NCBI GenBank assembly: GCA_034670405.1
Contig: JAXDDX010000004.1
Coordinates: forward strand, 7,512,001 to 7,576,000
Reading direction: 5' to 3'
Origin: Hoplostethus atlanticus
Taxonomy: Eukaryota > Chordata > Actinopteri > Trachichthyiformes > Trachichthyidae
DNA: 64,000 bases
Position 1 is the stretch's first letter; each line of letters opens with the position of its first letter. Shown here in pieces: positions 1 through 14,037 of this stretch. Made by a program: the position numbers and the translations under genes. The notes under the pieces are model-generated. The model saw nothing but the letters and a program-made list of their open reading frames with translations. It did no database searches and was not told the DNA's origin.

Positions 1-250
1 TAGGGGTTGGTGTAAAGGCATCACTCATAAGGACTAAATGTGGAGATTTATCCATAACCAAACACCTTAATGTTTAAACCTCACCTGATTTTTCTCATTA
101 TATTGAGAAATGGAAAAAAATAACCACCTGATTTTGTTTGTCAGCTCACAATTAAAAATCTCACAATTGGAAAATGGGCTGATTGGTTATTGATTGATTA
201 CTTCCCCTTCCTCTCTTTCTGACTCCTGTGTGTTCTGCTTTGACTGGTAG

Positions 251-2602
<2,352 letters not shown>

Positions 2603-2975
2603 ACAGGTGAGGCTGTTCAAAATCCTTCCTTCCTTCCTTCCTTCCTTCCTTCCTTCCTCCCTTGCTTCCCTCATGATCGTGGAGCTGCTGTTTAAACATG
2701 TTAAACTTAAGTTGTCTGCACACACATTTTCCACATGACATACAGTTTGTTGTCTCGTGTTTATAGGTCCCGGAGGTTTCGGAGAGGAGGAGCTCAACAC
2801 TGACACATGATTTACTTTAATTCCATAAAGACGCTATAGAGTGTTATTTTTCCTCGGACGTTAGCAGGGCACAAAACCCTCCTGTGCCCTGGTATGCTTT
2901 TAATAGAAAGAGAGATTTTTTTTTACAAGAATGTAAATAAATGTAAAGAAATAAAATATTTTACATTTACATATA
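2603..2975 (+). other. Cathepsin 3' UTR with probable UTR intron and poly(A) signals
   Basis: After the TGA the sequence runs ACAG then GTGAGG (donor at 2607), and a TTATAG acceptor ends at 2766, giving a likely 160-bp intron four bases past the stop. AATAAA hexamers occur at 2936-2941 and 2950-2955, so transcripts probably end near 2960-2980. Without splicing this is simply a continuous 3' UTR. Confidence 0.6.
2623..2658 (+). repeat. (TCCT)9 microsatellite
   Basis: Tetranucleotide tract inside the probable 3' UTR intron of the cathepsin gene. Confidence 0.95.
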
Positions 2976-4680
2976 AAAAAATAAACATTTATGAAAGTAA
3001 GTGGTTGCTTGTGATTTATTTGCTGTTCACTGTCCAGAATTACCTCAAATATTGCTGGGATTTTAAATACTGCTGGGATTTTAAATACTTTTTTCAGGTA
3101 TTTGAGCAAAGTAATGGTTACAGATGCAACCTCCTTTTCCGTGACACAAAAAAAGCGAGCCTGTGTTACCTCAACGACTGCTCAGCACAGTACTATAAAT
3201 CTAGTTGTAGCCATTACATAATACTAGTTGGCTAGATAGTCAGCTGGCCTTTGCTCCTTATCCCACTCGCTAATAGCTACAATAGCACGCCAATGCAGTT
3301 AATGCAAGGAATTTATAGCCTTTTACACCTAAGAGAATGCAGCCATGCCCAGTCAAAGGTCAAAAGTGACTATGAAAGAGAGGAAATTACCCCTGACTCT
3401 CTTCCTCTCACTCTCACTGTCTATTTGTCTCTCTGATGGTGAGTTCAGGGACCCTACTTGATCACAAATTGTGCGTTCAGATGATTTATAAAAGTGACTG
3501 GCTGAAAAAATCTGCACTTACAACTTGCCTCAGGACTGTGTGTACATGAATTAGCTTCGGCCCCCTGCACTGTAAATGTCCTCAGCTATTTGCCCTCAGT
3601 CAAGGCTTGTTTGCAATGCATTGTGCTTTAAGCAAAACACATAGAAATGGTCTTTAGCGTCATGAATGTACTTGCTTGCTTCACACTTCTGAATGTTTAT
3701 AGGTAACAATATGAGTGCGCTTCAGACTCTCAGACCTTTTTAAATGGGACTTTATTTCCGTCATAGCTGGATTCATTGTTTATACTAGTTTCAGTTAACA
3801 CATATTCAATAAAAGCATCTCTGTTTGCTCCCTCTGATGGTGCTGCTGCTGTGGCCGCTGTGGCTTCCTCAGGCCAAAGCTCAGAGCCGTGGACAGGGAG
3901 CTTCAGTGGAAAACTAAAGGAATATCTCCTCTCTAGTCTTTTCTGCCATCATTGTACTTTTTTTAGCCTTTTCTTGTTTTACCTTTCACACATGATAATA
4001 GTGGCAGACAATGACAGAGCCAAGTGCAGGATTGTTGGCCTGTAGACCCCAATATTAACGTTTAAGGGGTTGGTCTCTGTACACTGAGTATGCTTATTAC
4101 AGATTGATCAATGACATTGTTGGATTTCAGAACGTCTGGTGTATAGATGAGGCTGTTTCTTTCTCTCTGTTATCCTGCAAAGTGTATTGATATGCTGTTA
4201 TGTCTGCAGAGTGGGATTGCTGGGGTTTCTCAGGGGTACCTCCTGATCTGTTATTGTTGTATAAGGCTGCAGTAGTGTGGGGGTGATGGAGATGTGTTTG
4301 GCAGCAAGTGTGAGTGGAGTTGTGAGGCTGTATTGTATGTGTGTGTTGTGTTGTTTTGCGGTGTTTTTTTGACATCAAAAGTCAAACGACAGAGCCAAGG
4401 AGAGTCTGAAATGATACACTTGCGGTTGAATCTCTTCTGTGATGTGATAAGAAGCTAATATGGATTTTAGCAAAATGTCAGAGGGAAAATGTGTGGCGGT
4501 GTGTATTTGGACTTCCGTTACAATCAATATACTGCACAGTCTGTGTGTTTGCTCCCAAGATCATCCTTTCCTCCTGTCATGTTCATTATGACACTTGATG
4601 CGCACGATCCCTGAGTAATTACTTTCCAAATTAATTGGACAGTTCCTTTGAAACTGGAGAAATGCAGAAATGACAGAAAT

Positions 4681-4724
4681 GCATTTTTCATCAGCGGTTT
4701 TTTCACAAACCGCTGATGAAATGC
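4681..4724. repeat. Hairpin-forming inverted repeat, about 18-bp stem
   Basis: TCATCAGCGGTTT at 4688-4700 is answered by AAACCGCTGATGA at 4707-4719, and the pairing extends outward through GCATTT/AAATGC with a two-base bulge. The loop is only about six bases. Confidence 0.85.
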
Positions 4725-5305
4725 CAAAAGGACTTGTCATTTATCATCATGTTGTTCTGGAGTATGGGGATAACTTACAGATAATGCCCAGAACATTAAA
4801 CGATCAGCAGCTATAAACGAGACGGTAGACGAGACGGTAGAATACAACCGGGCCTTCCTGGCCCAGACATTTAATCAATTATGGGTTCTTTGATAAATTC
4901 TTTCGACACTGTTTCTATATTATAGCACTATAGATTCTAGCCCTCACCCATCCATCTCTGAATGATGGCATGGCATGGTAAACTCACCTTTACTCCACTT
5001 CATTTTTTCATGCTTTCAAGTTTCACATTTGTCTCATTATTGTTTTTGTTAATACGTTATTAGGGGCTGAGCATCGTAGAAAACTGTTGAGCAAAATGTG
5101 CTCTCTGCTGGACGGCAGGAGCTGGAGGTCAGTTGACCTCAGTGACAGAGCTCTGATTGGTTCTTTGCCTTGCGGTTTTAACAACACACCTGATTATTAT
5201 CTTAGACTATTATTTGTATGGAAACTGGGCTGCATCCCGGGGTTGGGTTGACTGAATCTGCTCTCTTGGTAAATCTTCTTTGACCCTTCAAGACTTTATG
5301 AATCG

Positions 5306-5320
5306 CCACTAGATGGCGCT
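5306..5320 (+). promoter_or_regulatory. Candidate CTCF binding motif
   Basis: CCACTAGATGGCGCT fits the vertebrate CTCF core CCASYAGRKGGCRSY at all 15 positions. Occupancy cannot be judged from sequence. Confidence 0.45.
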
Positions 5321-6049
5321 GTCATATCTCTGGTTGCATGTGGAAACCGGACGGCCGAGACAGGAGAGAAGTGATTTAATGCAATTTTACTGGATCTGTT
5401 GGTCCATCGTGTTTTTATTAACAGACATTATGTGACGTTACATTAGAAAGTGTTTAGCGCCTCATGTTTATGATTTTAATGTTTCCACTTTGTCCACTAC
5501 AAAATGAATTCATAGTTCACATCCTCTCATAAACATCCTCGTAGTCCATCAGTCAGCCAGAACAAACGCTGTGCCACGGCTTCAACCAGAGAGGCCTCAA
5601 CATACTTTTTACAGTGTGCTCTTCTGGGCATCTCTGTGGTTTCGCTCTCTTTCTTTCTCTCAGTCAATGTCTCTCACCCGCAGGAAAGCCAAGGCTAAAA
5701 ATGTTCACATTTCTGTTGTAAATGAACTCAAATCACATTTCTAAAAAATAGAACATCATCAGATCTCACTACAAGGATGAAAAATTAATCTTAATTTAAA
5801 AAAAAGTTTGCACCTGACAGTCAGTCTGTCTGTTTGACAGAGAGAGAAATACACTGACAGACAAACTTTTTTAAATGAATGACTCTTAACCAGCAGATCC
5901 ACCAGGGCTAGTTCCTCCACTCTGGGTTGTCAATCTCACCCCACATCCATCGTTACCATCCTCCATTTGTCATATTCTGGAGAGTCCTAAGACATATCCT
6001 CTTTCTGGAGACACATGGCTATTTATCCTTTTCTCAAAGCACAAGAAGT

Positions 6050-6085
6050 ATTATTATTATTATTGTTATTATTATTATTATTGTT
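6050..6085 (+). repeat. (TTA)n microsatellite, interrupted
   Basis: Trinucleotide TTA/TTG tract of about 36 bp. Confidence 0.9.
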
Positions 6086-6719
6086 AAGACATGCACATAC
6101 TCCGAGGAGATGATGTCGGCCGAAATTTAAAAAAAGAAAAGAAAATGATTTTCTCTATTCTTCTTTCACAGCATATTGTGAATCCTGGATGACAATGCCT
6201 CCACCCAGGGGTACAACATCTTGTAAACTGTTTAATGATGCTGACTGACTTCTCTCAGCAAGGTCAAGTTGCTCTGGAGCTTGTTTCCAAGGTAACATGT
6301 GTACACATTTTGGTTAGTTTGCCACAGGTTGCAGTACCCAAAGCCAAAGCCAGCCATGTTTTGTGTGTAAAGTAATCCCATAATGGAATCCGTCCTTCTT
6401 TCAGCAGTAATTTGTAATGCTTAAGGGCTTCTGTGTAATCCAACTAAACAGCAGTATTTAAGTCATTATTCTTACATCTCTCTATTGAACCTCATGCTGA
6501 GGAAGGCTGTTTCACTCATCATCTGTAATCCATATTTGGCTACAAATAAATTCACAAATGAAATTGAAATGATTTTGTCCATTTGTCATGGGTTATTCAG
6601 CCTAACTGCATTTAATTTATCACACACAATACTGAGAGGCTGAAAAAAAGTTGAACACATCGATTTTACCTGGCTTAGTAATAACTTACTGCAACAAATG
6701 AAATTCCGTTCTTGAACTA

Positions 6720-6900
6720 GCTTTACACATTTCACAATTTGATGAATGGAAACTTTGACTTTGCTAATAAAAGTCGTAGATGGGGAAATTATTGCTTTTC
6801 TTTTCCCCGTGAGACGGGTGACATCTGTTTTAATTACGCGCAAAAGTTGCTCCGGTGTAATTAATGAAATCACATTAAGCGGCTGTAAATGTCACACTGG
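6720..6900. promoter_or_regulatory. Candidate conserved non-coding element
   Basis: Repeat-free, complex AT-rich block with several homeodomain-type cores (TTAATTA, TTAATTACG, TAATTAATGAAAT) and no microsatellite or transposon signature. It resembles the conserved enhancers of vertebrate gene deserts, but conservation itself cannot be seen here. Confidence 0.3.
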
Positions 6901-7145
6901 GTCTGGTTGTGATAATATTAGGCGGGAGGTGGAGAAACGGAGAGGCGGAGATACAGAGAGAGGGAGAACATATTAGAGATTTTATCAGTTTGTGTGGCAA
7001 AGTGTGACCTTAACCAGGGTCTCACTTTTCCCTTCTTCAATTAAAGAAGCAGCGAGGACATCAGCGAGGACTACAACAGGCTCCGTATGACAGTATTCAG
7101 CCACTTAGGCCCCTTTGAATCATTGGTATCCAGTGACATTATTAG

Positions 7146-7175
7146 AAGTATGAACACGAAAAAGTGTTCATACTT
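7146..7175. repeat. Perfect 12-bp-stem hairpin
   Basis: AAGTATGAACAC and GTGTTCATACTT flank a six-base loop. The arm runs directly into a poly-A/(GAA)n tract (7175-7206). Confidence 0.85.
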
Positions 7176-7259
7176 AAAAAAAAAAAAAAGAAGAAGAAGA
7201 AGAAGGAAAAAAAAGCTCCCAGACAGAGACAAAGGGAGGCGAGAGGAGGGCGCGAAGAA

Positions 7260-7440
7260 GAGGTGAGGCAAATTAATTGGTTTTGCTAATTCCTCCTCAA
7301 ACAGCAGAAGCCAATGCGGTTCCACAAAAGGCCATTACCGGTAATCAATTTAAATCTGTTTTACCCTTCCCAAGGAAACCAATTACGCCATTTAATTCGG
7401 CTTTTTAGATTCACAGCATATCCACCGCAGAGGGTAGGAC
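7260..7440. promoter_or_regulatory. Candidate conserved non-coding element
   Basis: Complex single-copy-looking sequence with AAATTAATTGG, ACCGGTAATC and CCAATTACGCCATTTAATT cores, lacking simple repeats. Assigned from texture only. Confidence 0.3.
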
Positions 7441-7811
7441 GTCCAATTCGCATCCTGCAGAGAGGGACAAGTGAAAACACTGGGAGGTGTTGCTGGAACA
7501 AACACAGCTATTGATCTGAGAGAGGACGAGAGAGCCAGGGAAGAGAGAGAGAGAGAGAGAGGAAGACACAGAGAAAGCACGGGAGGATGATGAATGAATG
7601 AATCTGGGAGGATAGCACAGCCGCACTCCCACTGTGCGTATTTAAAACAACCGGAAAGATTAAAGATTAAGCCAAGCTAACTTTTAACTTTTTAACTCAT
7701 TTTTTTTAAGTTCAGCTTTCCACCAAACGGCCATCAACCCTTTTTGTTAAGCATTTGGTAATTATGTGTGGTTTTGATGACGTTACCATCATGTGGAGTT
7801 CTTTCTTTACG

Positions 7812-7826
7812 CCACTAGATGGCAGC
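7812..7826 (+). promoter_or_regulatory. Candidate CTCF binding motif
   Basis: CCACTAGATGGCAGC matches CCASYAGRKGGCRSY fully and has the same orientation as the site 2.5 kb upstream. Confidence 0.45.
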
Positions 7827-7980
7827 ACGTGACTGCTGATGAGATTATCCATTATCCATTACAGTTAGGATGTAATGGCCCGGCTTGAGTCATCCAAGGC
7901 ACTGGTTCAAAGTCAAATATCTTCCCTTGATTCCTATTGTCGTGTGTCCTTGGCATACATCCTCTTCTGGATTAGTAATA

Positions 7981-7983
7981 CCC

Positions 7984-8014
<31 letters not shown>

Positions 8015-8022
8015 ACACACAC
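7981..8022 (+). repeat. C20 homopolymer joined to (AC)11
   Basis: Twenty C residues pass straight into an AC dinucleotide tract. Confidence 0.97.
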
Positions 8023-9895
8023 ATATAGTAAGACCACATACCTTGCATTTCCTTGCCTCAGTGAACCCACCATAGCATTACACCATGTCAACGCACACTG
8101 GAACGCCATACACCGAACATCTGCCTAATCAACAATGTCACCACACATTTTCAGTAGATTGGCTGTTGGGTTGGTATGGAGGAGAGTGTCAGTCAGCCGT
8201 GTCGCCCATCATAGCGAACACACGGCCTCTCCTGTGGGGATACAGATGAGCAGATGAGGCTGTACGCCCGACACACACACACACACTCACACACTCATCA
8301 TCCCTGTCTGTGTGCATGTGTGCGTGTGTTTGGGGAAAAATGGGATGTCAACTGGTTTGTCACGGTAATGGGAAACATGTATGATTGTGATAGACAGGAG
8401 TTCTGGACGACTACACACACACACACACACACTATTGGTCTGAAGCACACACAGAGCATAGAGACAGCACGTGAACAAGAAAATAGAGAGAACAATCCCC
8501 AAAGAAAAAAAATGGTTGAAATTTCTTTACTTTACTAAATTACTAAAATCAAACCAAACCCACAGAAAAGTTGACTACCAGTTGATCTGTCCCTCCTTCT
8601 CTCTATCCCTTCTCTCTATCCCTTTCTCTATCCCTTCCCTTTCCGTGCGTCCATCCTTCTCCACACAGCTGCATTTCTTGGACAAGGCTCCTGGCTCGCT
8701 CCTGAGCGAGGCGAGTGAAGCTACCCGTTTGAGAAAAACAGCCCTGGCAAGGCCAATTACACCCAGACAAAGCACTTTGCATGTTATTGTGTTAGGGATT
8801 CATGCTTGATTGACTGAATGGGTTCTAATGAGACTGGGGAACGACGTGGAGGAAAGGAAGAAACACTCCACCATTTCCCTGATGGATTGATTCGCTCACG
8901 CAATCACGCAGCGCTTCCACAAACACATGCAGGTACAAACACATGTGCTAATGCATAGTTACAGGGGCACACACACACACACAACCAACCAACTGCTCCC
9001 TGTGTTGCGTGTACATGTGTGTCTGTCTGTACATGTGGGTGTGTGCAGTGGGTGGCAGATGAAGAGGTAGATATTACAGTGGAAAGGTAGCTCGCTGTAT
9101 TGGCTCTGCACATTCTCCTATGTGAAACTTGACTCCCACTGGCATCCTTTTATAGTATCACTTCACTAGGTAGAGTTGGATATAGCAACAGATGGATTGG
9201 TAAAACCTACAGCAGTGCTAAAAGATGTCATCCTTTATTCTTGTTGGACCCGTATAACAGATGTTGGTTTTATTTCCACGTCGCGTTGTGTTCCAGGCTT
9301 CAACTCTACTCAATTTCACACCTTTGAAGTTTTTCTTTTCTCTGTCTCAGCGGAATCAAAGTTTAAATGGATATTACAAATGACAGGCTAGTGAAAATAA
9401 CAAATGCCATGCTATGATGTTCGCAAGACCATTATCATCAACAAAGTACGCATTGAGAATGAAATTAGCCCGCAACCGAGGTCTGTGACTTTTTAAAGCT
9501 CCGTGTGTACAACATATGTGGTAACAGCGGGGGAAGTACACAAACACGGTAGTGAAGTTTGCGCAAACAGATTACACTTTGCAAAATGTGTCACTGTCAT
9601 TTATTTTTCTCTCGATCTAGGAGGTGAATCGTTAGTAAACAAGCCAGGCATATAGACCATATCGCTCCATCTATAGCATATGCTACTATTTCTCATGAGT
9701 ATTTCCAGCCCAAGTATTCACATACTTGACGGAAATAAAAACCAGTTGTCTGAGTATGTGTGTTTCTCGTCCGAGGGATATTTAGTGTGGCCTTTTCATC
9801 CCTTTTTCCATTTCCATTTCCTCCACCTCCACACACCCATCTGCTCATCTCTTTCTATTCCACATCCTTCTCACCTTTCCTTGTTGCTGCCCCTC

Positions 9896-9898
<3 letters not shown>

Positions 9899-9939
<41 letters not shown>
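9899..9939 (+). repeat. (CT)n microsatellite
   Basis: Uninterrupted CT tract of about 41 bp; a second imperfect CT tract lies at about 10483-10522. Confidence 0.96.
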
Positions 9940-9941
<2 letters not shown>

Positions 9942-11387
9942 CTCTGTCCTCCACCTCTCCCGTGCAGGCTGAGCTGCCGTAGCGCGGTCAGGGTGAAGGG
10001 TCAATTGCCTGGGTGGTCCACAGGAGCAGTCGTGTATCTATTCTCTGTCTTCGTGTTTTATATCACCTGACAACTCTCTCCCGCAGAAGACGGCCCCACT
10101 TTCACCTGCAGTGACCTCCCATCATGTATATATATAAATATATGTATTACAGTGTGCGCTTGCGTGTGTCTATGTGTGTCCATATATCTCTGTGTATATG
10201 TGCATGTGTATATCCATTTGTGCAGAAGCCTCTCGAAGTCCTTCAGTCCTCCGCCCGGCCCCCTTAGCCCTCTCCTGTTTATTTGTTTGCCCTGCTATCT
10301 TTCCTCCTCTCTCTTTCTCTCCAGCTCTCTTTTTTTTTGCCTGACCTCCATCTTCCCTCCTCCATCGATAGCCAGAGCTAATAAGGCAATTAAAGCCTAA
10401 TTAAAGGAGTCTTCAGAGAGAGGGAAGGTCTCGGGCAGTTTCTCCAGTGTAAGGGAGTGGTGTGTTTACTTCTGTCTCTTTGCAGTCTCTCTCTCTCTCT
10501 GCTCTCTCTCTCTCTCTCTCTCACTCTCACCTCCAATGCTATGTCCAAATAGCTCTGGCATGGCCACCTGTCATTGGATGCCCCCTGGCCCATCAGATTT
10601 TACCATGCATCCTCGATTAAGTCATTGTGCGGCGCTTGTCCTCTGACCAACACAACAACGTAAAAAGAAAGTACTTTTAGAGGAAATGAACGGCCCCGGG
10701 AGTCCGATACCGAGCCAGACACTTTAGATTCCATCTCGTCTTTTTACTCTGATTCGCTCAGCTCGACGTATATTCACCCAACTAGCGTCAGCCCCCTCAT
10801 TGTTGTAAAATTTGCCAACAAAGATCAAAGGGCCCTGTGCAGAGTGTCAGCCAGGTTACCTCCGCTTGGCACTCTGAATCAAAGTCAGGGATTAAGGGGA
10901 ACCGGGGGGCAAGACCCCTGTGTGACAGACTATCATCCTCTCCTGGCGATGTGCTACGTTTCAGAGGAGCTATAACAAGGGTGTGTGATGGATCTATGTT
11001 GTTTTACTACATACATGCCGAAAGCCCCCCTCCCGACGCGCGCAATCACCGGGTGCACTTGTAGTCCGAAACAAAATCTTTACCCCTGATTGAGAAGGCA
11101 CTTACAATGCATTAGCCTTGCGGTAATTACTAGAAACTCAATTAGAAGAAACCGCTGAAGACCAAGACCAAACTGGAGGGCTTAAGCTGCAACGCTGGTA
11201 AATGGATTTGGAGTTAATTTAGTGAGTCAGAGGGTGAAACAGCCATCAGTGATGTTTTAAGCTGCAGCAAGCAACCTGGGCGCTCAGGGCTCATTCCATA
11301 GGCTGATCTCCTCTGTAGTCTGTTCTCAATTGGCATTCAGCATCACTTTGGTTTGAGAGTTGCAATTAAATTGGTGTGGGAATGATG

Positions 11388-11388
<1 letters not shown>

Positions 11389-11424
<36 letters not shown>
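11389..11424 (+). repeat. (TG)18 microsatellite
   Basis: Pure TG tract. Confidence 0.97.
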
Positions 11425-11425
<1 letters not shown>

Positions 11426-11908
11426 ACAGCACATGCCTATATTCTACATTTCTTTATGGGTAGTATTTCTCTGTGATGTTTATACCAGGGTAGATGTTAG
11501 TGGCTATGCCTCGGGTCCTGTTCAGAGTGTGTACTGTTTTATTCATGATCTTTGTATGTTCTGTAACACGCCTTAGGACAATTGACCTTGTGCATGTGCC
11601 GGCTTCCACTGAATATCTGTCTTAAGTGTATAAGTGTATGAACTGTGTATGTGTGTGTTTATTTTTGGATTTGTGCATGTGTGTGCATGTGCATGTGTGT
11701 GTGTATTTGGGACATCTGTGCGTACTGTGCCCGTACTGTACTGCATGGTGATAAGTCTAATCGCATGTTGGATTCTTTGCCATCTCATTCCTCGGAGAGC
11801 GGTGGAGTGAGCAGATGGACTGTACCTTGTAGAAAGTGTGGGTGGTAAAGTCTGCCTGTCCCTGTATGTGTGCCTGCGAATGCTCCTGCCGGCGCCAGCA
11901 TGTGTGTT

Positions 11909-11909
<1 letters not shown>

Positions 11910-11940
<31 letters not shown>

Positions 11941-12027
11941 CACATAGGTGCTACTGCAGGTTTTTGGCTTTTCGCCTCAGTGTGAACTTACTGATGCTTT
12001 TGTGGTGTGTGTGTGTGTGTGTGTGTG
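11910..12027 (+). repeat. Two (TG)n microsatellites 65 bp apart
   Basis: TG tracts at 11910-11939 and about 12005-12027 flank a short unique stretch. Confidence 0.93.
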
Positions 12028-12980
12028 GGCGGGTGGGTTGGTTGTGTGTGTGTGCGTCGTGAGAGTACTGCTGTGTCTCCTTCTTCTGGGGACCAGATGG
12101 TGACGGAGCCGGGTGCTCCACCCTACTGTTACTGACATCTTCACTCCGACAGAGACTGAGAAAGACACAGAGAGAGACAGATAGAGGGAAATATGAAATA
12201 TGTATGGCAGTGCATTCAGAAATTCTCAAATCTGCCTTGACTTCATGCAAACCTATTAGATGCGAGATTGATTTGAAGAAACTCAATGGATTCACCTCTG
12301 ACCGTCAGGCACCCTATTCAAGCCTGATGAAGCACAGAGAGCTGAAAACATTTTCTCCGTCATGGCATTGAATGAAATATTGCAAAATATCCTCGCCAGT
12401 TGAATGTGACCCCATTCTTTCAAATCTGCCATGGTCCATAACCTTATACAGGTCATTGAAATTCATGAAAACCTGAATCAAAACTTAAGGTAACACCGCC
12501 TCATGTCACTTAGCTCCCACAAATGCAATGCACTCCTCAAGGCTGGTGAATGACAACTGGATTTCTGGATAAAGCAGAAGATGAATAAAGGGATTTTGGA
12601 AAGAGGGCAAAGTTGATGTGAAATAATGCCTTTTCCAAAGTAGACCCAAGCCTGCGTATTAATTGAAGGCGAGAACATCTGATAAATCCTCCAGACCTGA
12701 TCCATCCCATACTGCAGCAGCACAAAGCCTTAGCTAATTATCTTTACATTAGGGATTACAACTCTATATTGTGCAATTTATTGTGTTCCCTCCCTCGGCG
12801 ATTAATTATAGATTAGTGCATAGGCTTTTTTTTAAATGTAATTATAGCTTCTACATTTTAAATAATTTCTATTTTTTTAATCAATCTGTTATGTATGAGA
12901 CCATGTGGGTTTGTGTACTGCTATTTTCGGGGGGAAAATATTGCTCATGAAAATTTGCTAGAATCAGGACAATGGACGAC

Positions 12981-13016
12981 ATAAGCCTGATCATAAGCCT
13001 GATCATAAGCCTGATC
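12981..13016 (+). repeat. Three tandem copies of a 12-mer
   Basis: ATAAGCCTGATC is repeated three times without change. Confidence 0.95.
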
Positions 13017-14000
13017 AACATCAGTGACGGCATTTCACTTTTCCCATTAATTTGTCGCTCAATTGCTTCGCCGTGTATTACACAATCATATTGCATCATC
13101 ATCATCATCACGTATGAGGAAGTGCTACGCGTTGGCAACTGCTTCTCGTTTTGCGTGTCCAACTCATCACTAGCTACACGTACTTATACAGGCTGTCACT
13201 GCATTGTAATGCGTTCCCTCCCGTCTTCTCTCTAAATGATATCGGAGGTTATTGTTGAGTCCCTGTTTCAGCAACGTTATGGCACATGAATCAGAGAGCA
13301 TATTGGCCTACTAATGGTTTTGACTTTCATTCTGACTCCGTGACGATTTATGCAGGATATTTCTGCAGAACAGAATCAGACAGTATCTATCTGTCGCACC
13401 AAATAAAGGATACATGAATTATTTATAGACAATATGTTTTGCCACCAGGCCAAACGATCACATCCTGCCGTACCTAATCAACGCCCCTGTATAATTTGTT
13501 TTTGAAATGGTGGTTTGATGCACTAGATCAAGGTCAAAAAATAAAAAAACCTCCACTAATCCCAGCTCCCTCAGGTCCAGTATTATGTGTAGTCTTCGCT
13601 GGATAGAGGCACAGCTCACACGTAAAGGTCATACAGGACTATTAATGAGTACCTTTGTTCTGGTTCCTGTCTCTGGAGCTTGCTAATTGAGGTAGCATCT
13701 CCATCCCTACATCCTTTGCACGCCGCCGACACGGGGAGAGGCGGCTGACAAAGTATTTTTTCCTCTGGTGAGTATACGGGTGCTAGCCGTGACGGCGTGG
13801 CTAAATGAGGCCTGTGATGGACGCCATGCCAGACAGAGGCGTCCAAGCCCATAGTTTCTCCTTCCATCGTTGCCTGGCGCGCGTCGCAACGGCCAATCAA
13901 CTGCTCACACAAAGGAAGGAATTAGCATATTCCCTGGCACAAAATCGCTCCCTTAATTGCAGCTGCATTGAGCCCTTGCTTTCCACACCTCCTCGCCACT

Positions 14001-14005
<5 letters not shown>

Positions 14006-14033
<28 letters not shown>
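14006..14033 (+). repeat. (CT)n microsatellite
   Basis: Pure CT tract of about 28 bp. Confidence 0.95.

Positions 14034-14037
<4 letters not shown>

Larger units (their letters stand above)
2976..6700. other. Intergenic spacer downstream of cathepsin gene
   Basis: No gene, RNA or known transposon recognised. Holds an 18-bp duplication (ACTGCTGGGATTTTAAAT-type) just left at about 3050-3090, a strong hairpin at 4681-4724, a 12-bp direct duplication ACGAGACGGTAG at about 4817-4840, a consensus CTCF motif at 5306 and a TTA repeat at 6050. A long inverted repeat with AAAAAAGTTTG/CAAACTTTTTT arms spans about 5797-5873. Confidence 0.6.
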
